A DNA stretch of 64,000 nucleotides from Helianthus annuus (Eukaryota > Streptophyta > Magnoliopsida > Asterales > Asteraceae), in the NCBI RefSeq assembly GCF_002127325.2, contig NC_035433.2, positions 85,269,775 to 85,333,774 on the forward strand, given 5' to 3'. Positions 56,843 through 64,000 of the stretch are shown here, piece by piece. The position numbers and the translations under genes are program-made. Within the stretch, counting starts at the first letter, position 1. Every line of letters begins with the position of its first letter. The notes under the pieces are model-generated. The model did not search any database. It had not been told where the DNA came from and was given only the letters and a program-made list of their open reading frames with translations.

Positions 56843-58271
56843 ATGGAGGACGATGTGATTCAGGGCGATGACATTCACGTAGAGCCGGTTCAGCAGGGTC
56901 CACGACGGAGACTGCGACCGCCTGTGGATTCGCTGCAGGGGCACCCGTATCTAGAGTTTCCCGACGGCACCGAGGCCGCCCGTCATTGCCAGAAGCTTAG
57001 GAGGATGTACATTGGATTGCATGCAGCGATCGACTGGGATGCGATAGATGGGATTGCTGAGACACCGAGAGTGCGTCGGTTTATACCCGTCGATTCGCCG
57101 TGGCATCGTCTTTTTGATTTGGCGCACACGCCAACCTACAGGGAGCTGCTGGTCGAGTTCCTTTCGTCATTCACATTTCACCCTCCTAGGGTCCCAGTGC
57201 CGCTTCCGCACCCAGGTGCTCCCCCTCCGCCTGAGGTTTCTTTCAGGCTTGCTGGCGTTATGCGTTCGATGACGCTAGCAGAGTTTGCGGTGCATTGTGG
57301 TTTATACATGCAGGGAGAGATCGAGACTGAGATTTACACAGCAGGGCTAGTGGTGGTTGAAAAACCCACTCTTGTAAGGTTTTGGCAGGTGATTGCAGGG
57401 GCGAATCATTGGGAGCACGACAAGTCGAAGGGGAGGGTGTCGTTTGTTAGGGACCCACTGTACAGGTATGTACGTTTATTATGGCAATTATTGTGATTAT
57501 ATGCACTGTTTATTAATCTCTGTTTTTGTATTTCGCTAACACTATCTGCAGGTATCTGCACCATTTGCTCGCTACTTCTATTTCAGCGCGCGGCTACAAC
57601 CGTGAGTGGTGTACGACCACAGATCTTTTTTTCCTTTATTGTTTGTTGTATAGGAGGCCGTGCGCGCTAGCACACGGTCTAGCCTAGTACTACGCATCCG
57701 CCCATCACCGGCAGGAGCGTGGATTTTTGTATGGCGGGGCGTACGTGACCGTCATTGCCCGTTCATTGGGCCTCGTACCACACCAGGACCCACATCTACG
57801 GACGCCGGCAATCATGCCGACACGGATGGGTTTTCAGTCGCTGTGGGGGATGAAGGTAATCAAGAGGTTCCCCGTTGGCCCGCGGTTTAAAAACCGCGAA
57901 GGGGGCGTATGGACAGAGGAGCCCCTACCAGAGCATTTCGAGCCCGTTCATCCTCCTGCAGATCCTGCTGATGCAGTGCCCGTGGAGGACCCTCCGGAGG
58001 ATGTAGACGGTGCAGCGGTGCCACAGCCACCGCCACTTGCCGGGGCACCTCAGTTTCCACGTCACATTATTCCAGGTCATGCCCCAGGAGCTGCGCTACA
58101 TCCGGATGTACGAGCCGAGCTTGACAGGCTCAACGATTTGGTAGGTTGGCTGGTACGGGCCGAGCAGGATAGACGAGAGAGAGAGAGGGATTACCCCCGA
58201 TACCGCTTCCATCGGCTCGAGCACCACATCAGCAGCAGCAGCCGCATCAGGATTCGGATTTGGATGCATAG
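56843..58271 (+). pseudogene. ATHILA ORF-1-like protein with an intron, next to the MULE transposase
   Basis: Exon 1 56843-57465 (MEDDVIQGDD...), intron 57466-57551 (GTATGT...CTGCAG), exon 2 from 57552. Landmarks in order are LLVEFLSSFTFHPPR, VSFRLAGVMRSM, LAEFAVHCGLYMQGE, DPLYR joined by splicing to YLHHLLATSI, TDLFFLYCLLYRRP, GGAYVTVIARSLGL, then a Pro-rich tail with VRAELDRLNDLVGWL. The first five match, in order, the ORF-1-like protein of the gypsy element at 7.8-9.1 kb. A TAG at 57685-57687 breaks exon 2. A probable frameshift in the GA-run near 58180 would move the end to a TAG at 58269-58271 after a Gln-rich acidic tail. Function unknown; no membrane segment in the main part. Its place suggests an accessory gene of the MULE. 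Confidence 0.68.
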
Positions 58272-58856
58272 ACTTGTTGTTGTTTTTATTTTTATTATGG
58301 ATGTACAAACTTATCTTATATATTTTGGTTATGGATGTAAAAAGTTATCTTATATATGTCATATTTATGTTTGTTTTCAGTTATTCGGTTACTTAATGAT
58401 TGTTGTCTTAAATTTATATAATACGGAAACAAAATATGTTTTGAGTATAATACGGAAACAATATATCCCCTGAATATAATACGGAAACAATATTTGAAAG
58501 AGATAAAATTTTAATCGAAAGAATAATATTTAAAAAAGTAAAATGTTAAAAACAATATAATATTTAATCGATATAATATATTTAAAGAGCCGATTTTTAA
58601 AATAGTTGATTTTTAAAAAAACAAAAACTTTTTATAGTGTAAAAAACAAAAAAAAAAACAAAACTTTTTTTAAAACCAAAAAAATTTTCAACAAAAAAAC
58701 ACATCTTCAAAACTATCCAAAAAACCATACCAAAACCCACCAAAACACCCCTCATTTCAGCCAAAAAAAAAAAAACCAAAGCTTAGACGCCTCGTATAGG
58801 GCTCCTTAAACGTCGTGCCTGACACTCTCTGAGACCCCCTTGAATTCAGTGCATAT

Positions 58857-58884
58857 ACGCCTCATATAGAGCTATACGAGGCGT
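58857..58884. promoter_or_regulatory. Palindrome in duplicated unit 1
   Basis: 13-bp arms ACGCCTCATATAG / CTATACGAGGCGT with one mismatch and a 2-nt spacer. A half-site lies at 58785-58800. Confidence 0.72.
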
Positions 58885-59407
58885 CTAGGGTACAAAAAGT
58901 GTGAAATTAGGCGCAGAAGGTGTCCAAATAGATCCAGCCTTCTTGTAAGCCTATTTAAGGCCCTTTGGTTTTTGTTGAATGATATGAAGAAAATTGAAGC
59001 TAATATGTCATATTTATGTTTGTTTTCAGTTATTCGGTTACTTAATGATTGTTGTCTTAAATTTATATAATACGGAAACAAAATATGTTTTGAATATAAT
59101 ACGGAAACAATATATCCCCTGAATATAATACGGAAACAATATTTGAAAGAGATAAAATTTTAATCGAAAGAATAATATTTAAAAAAGTAAAATGTTAAAA
59201 ACAATATAATATTTAATCGATATAATATATTTAAAGAGCCGATTTTTAAAATAATTGATTTTTAAAAAAACAAAAACTTTTTATAGTGTAAAAAACAGAA
59301 AAAAAAAACAAAACTTTTTTTAAAACCAAAAAAATTTTCAACAAAAAAACACATCTTCAAAACTATCCAAAAAACCATACCAAAACCCACCAAAACACCC
59401 CTCATTT

Positions 59408-59453
<46 letters not shown>

Positions 59454-59550
59454 AAGCTTAGACGCCTCGTATAGGGCTGTACCCTTCGTATATGGTTCCT
59501 TAAACGTTGTGCCTGACACCCTCTGAGACCCCCTTGAATTCAGTGCATAT

Positions 59551-59578
59551 ACGCCTCGTATAGAACTATACGAGACGT
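59551..59578. promoter_or_regulatory. Palindrome in duplicated unit 2
   Basis: 13-bp arms ACGCCTCGTATAG / CTATACGAGACGT with one mismatch and a 2-nt spacer. A half-site lies at 59461-59476. Confidence 0.72.
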
Positions 59579-59821
59579 CTAGGGTACAAAAAGTGTGAAA
59601 TTAGACGCAGAAGGTGTCCAAATAGATCCAGCCTTCTTGTAAGCCTATTTAAGGCCCTTTGGTTTTGTTGAATGATATGAAGAAAATTGAAGCAATTATT
59701 TACGTTTAATTTATTATCGTTCGTTTCATTTGGGGAGATCGCCAATCTCGAACTTGGTTTATATATAATATAACTTTTTTAAACAAATTGTTTATTTATT
59801 AATTTTAATGTTTATTTATCT

Positions 59822-60058
59822 TAGTAATATACCTTTTATAAATCCGATTACAAATCCAAAATTTACAATATACCTCTTAGCCCTATCCATCATCGCTCGC
59901 CAAACAAAAATATTACACTTTGATGGAACCCACTTGCACCATCGCATAACATCATAATAGCTGAAATCCATGTTTTGTATCAACAGATTCTTCACCAATC
60001 CTACCGAGAATGCTTTCGACCCATCACCCAGCCATTCCCATGAATCGTTAACACTTGT
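59822..60058 (-). pseudogene. LINE C-terminal fragment (zf-RVT region)
   Basis: The minus strand reads DSWEWLGDGSKAFSV, then KNLLIQNMDFSYYDV and WCKWVPSKCNIFVWRAMMDR. The K-W-x-P-x-K-x-x-x-F-x-W-R core is the zinc-binding region that follows the reverse transcriptase in plant LINEs. RT is absent and the frame ends soon after. Confidence 0.7.
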
Positions 60059-60065
60059 TGAATCA

Positions 60066-61615
60066 TTTTGTTACAAGCTATTTATCTAGCATATTACAGG
60101 AAGTCAGGAAATCACCTTACTAAAAAAAGATTATCTAGAAAGTATTTATAATATGGATCAAAAGCAAAATAATGATCTGAAAAGTGTAAATAAAAACGAT
60201 CTTTATAATTTATGTTAAATTCAATATTGAGAGGTTACATATCATTGTTAAAAGTTTTGGTGATAATACCTTAATAAACCTTAAGATTGTGAGGGTTTGC
60301 ATTTATATGCAAATTCTAGAAATGAATATGTAAGTAAAAATGTAAAATGAAAGGTTTCGAAGTATAAACTGTACGTATAATGTAGTGATATGATGTAGGG
60401 ATTGAAAATTTAGAAAAATTAATTAATTAGGTATATCACTTTTTCCTTTTTTTTAGCGGCAAATTTGGATCACTGACGGACCAGTGGAGTATCATCGTGC
60501 CACCAACGTAAGTTGGTAGATTTGATCGGTTATTTTATATATATTTTATTGCAAATTAATTGTGTTATAAATGCTTTAAAATCATTACAAAGCATTTTTT
60601 TTTTTTTTTGCATTTAACTTGTGCAGAAACAATGAACTACAACGACACGATTGAGGTAAAAAGGATAGAAAGATACACTAACGGGTTGCCGGGTCAAAAT
60701 TCATGTCGATTTTATGTATTACCATTGCAGACATAGGTTAAAATCTGATTGCATTAACATGGAATATTTTGGTCCAAAATTCATGCACTCATGCACTAAA
60801 GTCCATTTAAAAAAAAAAGATGGATTTCTTGTTTTGTAATGAATCTGTTCAACAAGGAAAAAAAGAATCAACTGGGCTGAATTTTGTTAAAGGTAAATTA
60901 ATTGGGTTAAATCTAAAGTGGTAACTTGTTGAAGGCTGTCACCTTCAAATGAAAAAAAAAAAAAAAAAATCTTGTAGGAATGAGATTTCTTTACTATCTG
61001 GTACCGTATGGAACATTTTCATTATAGGGGCTTTTGGGTATTTGGTATTCCTGATTATGTACCGATAGTATCTATTATGAATATGTAAAGTTTTATTTGG
61101 GTTTGATCTGTTGTATAATCAATCCATATGTCGCTATTCCAGTCAACAATTCCACACTTTTGTTTTCTGCAAGTGAGTTAAAAAACTTTTGAAAAAGTCA
61201 AGAGGCAACATGTATGTTTTTGTTAATTGTAGTCACTTGCAATGCAATAGTGATAGTCGTGTCCAGACTTTGACGGGTTATTCATCTTTTTATTTATTTA
61301 TTTATTTATTTTTTTTTCAAATTGATGGATTCGCTATTCCAAATATCAAGTTCACCTTTTTGGAGATTCAAACTTTTTGTTATCACTATTTTCGGTATGG
61401 ATATCATACACATCCTTATCATTTTTTCTCGCTAAAAACTTTTTTTAGTTAAATATCTATAGTATTTTTAGTAACACACACTTTTTTGACACAAAAAAAA
61501 ATCACATCAAAATAAATGTCACTATAGACGTTTATTGTATTAATTTTGGTTAATCAAAGTCATTATATATTTACGACATAAAATAAAGATAAAATTGTAA
61601 ACTGTTGCTGTGTGT
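60066..61615. other. Intergenic, no gene seen
   Basis: AT-rich with an A-run near 60951-60969 and T-runs. A short readable stretch at about 60456-60510 (GKFGSLTDQWSIIVPPT) is too short to call. Confidence 0.4.
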
Positions 61616-62080
61616 GTTTTAGTAGTGATTTTTAGGTAATACTTTAAACATTTTATCAAGGTTTTAAACTTATAAGAAATGATTTTTACTTATACTAACC
61701 ACACAAAATAAGCATGTGTACCTATATAGTATATATCGTAATGTAGTAAAGTTTAGATAAGAACCTAGTACCATTAGGTAATGGGTTCGATTCACATAAG
61801 GGTTTTTTTTCCAGATTTATTGGGCTTTCTCGTGAATTGGTGTTATAGGCATTATAGCCTAGTGGGATGGATATGATTGAGTGGTTTCGCTGGTGACACG
61901 ATAATATTCCTGTGGTCCGTCATTGATTCAAATTTGTCGTTTAAAAAAAATCTTACCCAAATAACATGACATTTACTACTTAATATTTGTTTTGTTACCA
62001 ACTAGTCAATTAATTGATTTCATTTGGTTTATAAGGCAATAAAATAAAAGACTATAAAAATAAATATAAGTAATAGTAAA

Positions 62081-62115
62081 CTAGTATTAAGCACCCCCGC
62101 GTTGCGGCGGGGGCG
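62081..62115 (-). mobile_element. Helitron 3' terminus
   Basis: Read on the minus strand: a GC hairpin (CCCCGCCGCAACGCGGGG), about 10 nt, then CTAG followed by T (plus strand A at 62080). Hairpin plus CTAG before a T is the plant Helitron 3' signature. The 5' TC end was not located. Confidence 0.55.
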
Positions 62116-62497
62116 AGCACTAATGCCACACTACTGTCAGCGACCCCCGACACTGAAGTTGCGGCGTGTTAATGCGAAGAAATTAAACCGAAAACATAGA
62201 ATAAAATAACTAAGTTGATTTAGGACTCGCGTGTTACGATGAACCCACGTCTATTTTTTCCTGTTTGACAGGTTCATCGTAATCTATATATAATATATAT
62301 CATTACCACTATACAAACCATAATGCATACATTACAACAACCATTGCATCAATATGTTGAAAATTATATTTATACAAGATTTTGGCTAAATTAATTAGAT
62401 TATTATAAATAATAATAATTTACAAATAAAACAACACAACTTTGAATGGATTAAACCGATTGAATATGGTAATATAATGAAACCATTATTTGATTAG

Positions 62498-62800
62498 TGT
62501 ACAATCACTTAAGCATAATTTACAAGCATACATGCATACAAAACATATTGAATTTGATAAGGTAATGAAACCATTATTTGATTAAGGTACAATCACTTAA
62601 GTACAAAGTACAACCAAACATGCATACAAATTTTCCAAATTAATAGTATAAATAAGGTACAAGCACTTTAGCACAAACTACAATAAAAAAAGCATACAAA
62701 TATTCCAAATATTAATAGTATAAATAGGGTACAACCACATTAGCACAAATTACAACTAAAAAAGCATACAAATGTTCTAAATTAATAGTATATAAATGGG
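62498..62800. repeat. Degenerate minisatellite, unit about 80 bp, about four copies
   Basis: Units begin GGTACAA(T/G/C)CAC(T/A)TTAG... and end AATTAATAGTATAAATA. They probably lie inside the Helitron. Confidence 0.7.
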
Positions 62801-63644
62801 TGAAGAATATTATATCACACGAGGTATTACTTGGGATGAAATTCACTTGGGATGCATTAATTTTAAGTTAATAGCTTGGTGGTGTGGAAAACCAAATTAA
62901 AAATGCCCGGATCCTGGTCAGGTTGCTAACACTTTAAGATTAAGTTAACTAATTACAATAGTTGATGTTATTGTGGAAGGACTCTTGGGCAGATTACCAC
63001 AACCCTAAGTCATTTGGAAAACTTATTGATTAAGCCACCGACAGGGTTAGAGACATTTAACTACCATTTTCCTTTTACAACATTTTCACTATGCGAACTT
63101 CTATAGTCTTGAATTCGTTAAGGTTAAACAAAAGTATAATGTGCCTAGTAACAACATTGTTGGTCAGGGCATCACTACCTTCTTGGGATACTTGTTCTTA
63201 CTAATAAAGGGAATTGGTCCTTATTTAACGAGAGAAGTTATAATAATAAAAAAGTATATAATGACGTATATTTTCTAAGATAAGTTTGCAAACTCTTAGT
63301 CTACGAAAAAGCCCCTAGCATAAAGACCAAGCAGGCGATGTTTACAGACCGAGTGTTGGCTTGACACTCGAGCCTAGTATATAGAATCTACAAGTGCCAA
63401 ATGAAAGTTCATAAAAAAAGAGTTTTACACAAGATGTGGGTTTTTCAACACTACAAATAGATTAACCGCTACTAGTATCAAGTACGCTAACAAGATCAAA
63501 GACCGAATAGAACAACAAATGGGTTTTTGGAGTGATCCCAAGCTCTATGGGTAGAAGTGGAAACTCTCTGGATGAGAAATTATGTGGAGTGATATGAGGG
63601 AGGATGGTATAGAATGAGATAATCGAAATGGCCTGCAAGTGTTG

Positions 63645-63870
63645 CTATTTATAGGCCGTTGTCTGTGCACGGCCATGCCCTGTAGTGCACGGTTGTGCGT
63701 GCAACCTTCTTCCGATAGTAAATCGTCCTTTTATACTAGTGCACGGTCGTTTTTGTACTTAGAACGACCTTGCCTCGATAGTTGTCCTAACAAAATCTTT
63801 GATCTTGTACTGTTTGGCGAATTTTCGTCATTGGCCGTTACAGGCACGACCGTGCTTGTACTTGTGCCCG
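63645..63870 (-). promoter_or_regulatory. TATA box and GTGCACGG dyads of the right-edge LTR
   Basis: CTATAAATAG on the minus strand at 63645-63654. Dyads lie at about 63663-63697 (GTGCACGGCCATGC, then GTGCACGGTTGTGC), a single near 63740, and another at 63842-63870. Position relative to the TATA box is as in element B. Confidence 0.5.
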
Positions 63871-64000
63871 GGTGTCTTGATAGAGTCTTCAGTCTTGTCA
63901 GTTTTGTCTGGTCTCAAAGCTTCAGAAATTTGTCTTTTTTTCAACGCTTATACCTGATGTAGGTGCACAGTTGTGCCTCTGCATTCTTGTTGACTTATTG

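Larger units (their letters stand above)
58355..59693. repeat. Tandem duplication of a 0.65-kb unit
   Basis: Unit 1 58355-59003 and unit 2 59004-59693 are almost identical. Unit 2 has an A-run grown from 13 (58763-58775) to 40 (59412-59451) and a small insertion after GACGCCTCGTATAGGGCT. Each unit carries one half-site and one full palindrome. Confidence 0.9.
61620..64000 (-). mobile_element. Degenerate Athila-like LTR, cut by the window edge
   Basis: The layout follows the LTR of element B in diverged form. AGGTTTTAAACTTATAA...CTAACCACACAAAATAAGCATG at about 61655-61720 parallels 4395-4450. Further right, a stretch before GCTATTTATAGGCC (TATA box on minus strand, 63645-63654) is followed by paired GTGCACGG dyads as in element B. 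It is interrupted by about 0.85 kb (62.0-62.8 kb) including a Helitron end and a minisatellite. The other LTR and interior lie outside the window. Confidence 0.55.

Noticed and set aside
58597..59519. Phe-rich minus-strand ORFs repeated twice
   Set aside because: Translations of A-rich duplicated non-coding sequence.
60450..60520. Short exon-like stretch GKFGSLTDQWSIIVPPT
   Set aside because: Too short, no flanking exons or start found; could be a transposon scrap.

Overview
The window is nuclear DNA of a flowering plant. It has GT-AG introns, SINEs, MITEs and nested LTR retrotransposons. It most resembles an Asteraceae genome: the envelope-like ORF of the SIRE-type copia element, the Athila-like gypsy family full of CACGGCCCCGTG words, and the LTR ends are ones I associate with that family. 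The Asteraceae call is inference. I see one convincing host gene; nearly everything else is mobile DNA of different ages. I found no tRNA, rRNA or CRISPR.

Layout. 1-3.4 kb is AT-rich with a PIF/Harbinger MITE and a LINE scrap. 3.4-23.6 kb is a three-level nest. An RTE-type LINE is split at 4016/21808 by a Ty3/gypsy element (4017-21807, TSD AAGGC). The 3' LTR of that element is itself split by an almost complete Athila-like gypsy element (4332-16253, TSD AATAG, two 1686-bp LTRs). 23.77-31.46 kb is a young Ty1/copia element (TSD TTATC, two 784-bp LTRs) that has lost gag-pol and keeps only a SIRE-type envelope-like ORF. 32.5-37.5 kb, minus strand, is a ten-exon LONESOME HIGHWAY-like bHLH gene with a 34-codon upstream ORF in its leader and transposons in its introns. 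38-49 kb is intergenic DNA holding a series of short non-autonomous elements (MULE, hAT, SINE), several with perfect target duplications.

50.4-59.7 kb is the most unusual region. It contains a Mutator-like (MULE/FAR1-type) transposase gene with five exons and three premature stops. Next to it is a second, intron-containing gene whose product resembles the ATHILA ORF-1 family, and so resembles the downstream ORF of the gypsy element at 7.8-9.1 kb in this same window. Both genes sit among near-perfect palindromes built on GACGCCTCGTATA, with two full copies left of the transposase, one between the genes and two at the far right. I read this as one large decayed transposon with an accessory gene and its own dispersed binding sites. 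59.8-64 kb holds a LINE scrap, a Helitron 3' end and part of an older LTR of Athila-like layout.

How the parts work together. Apart from the bHLH gene, this is a record of successive insertions. The nested gypsy and copia elements have LTR pairs differing at only about 0.5-0.6% of positions by eye, so they are recent. The LINE, Harbinger, MULE and right-edge LTR are decayed. Two young elements (the copia derivative and the pol-less gypsy host of the nest) lack their own polymerase and must have moved, if at all, with enzymes supplied by relatives.
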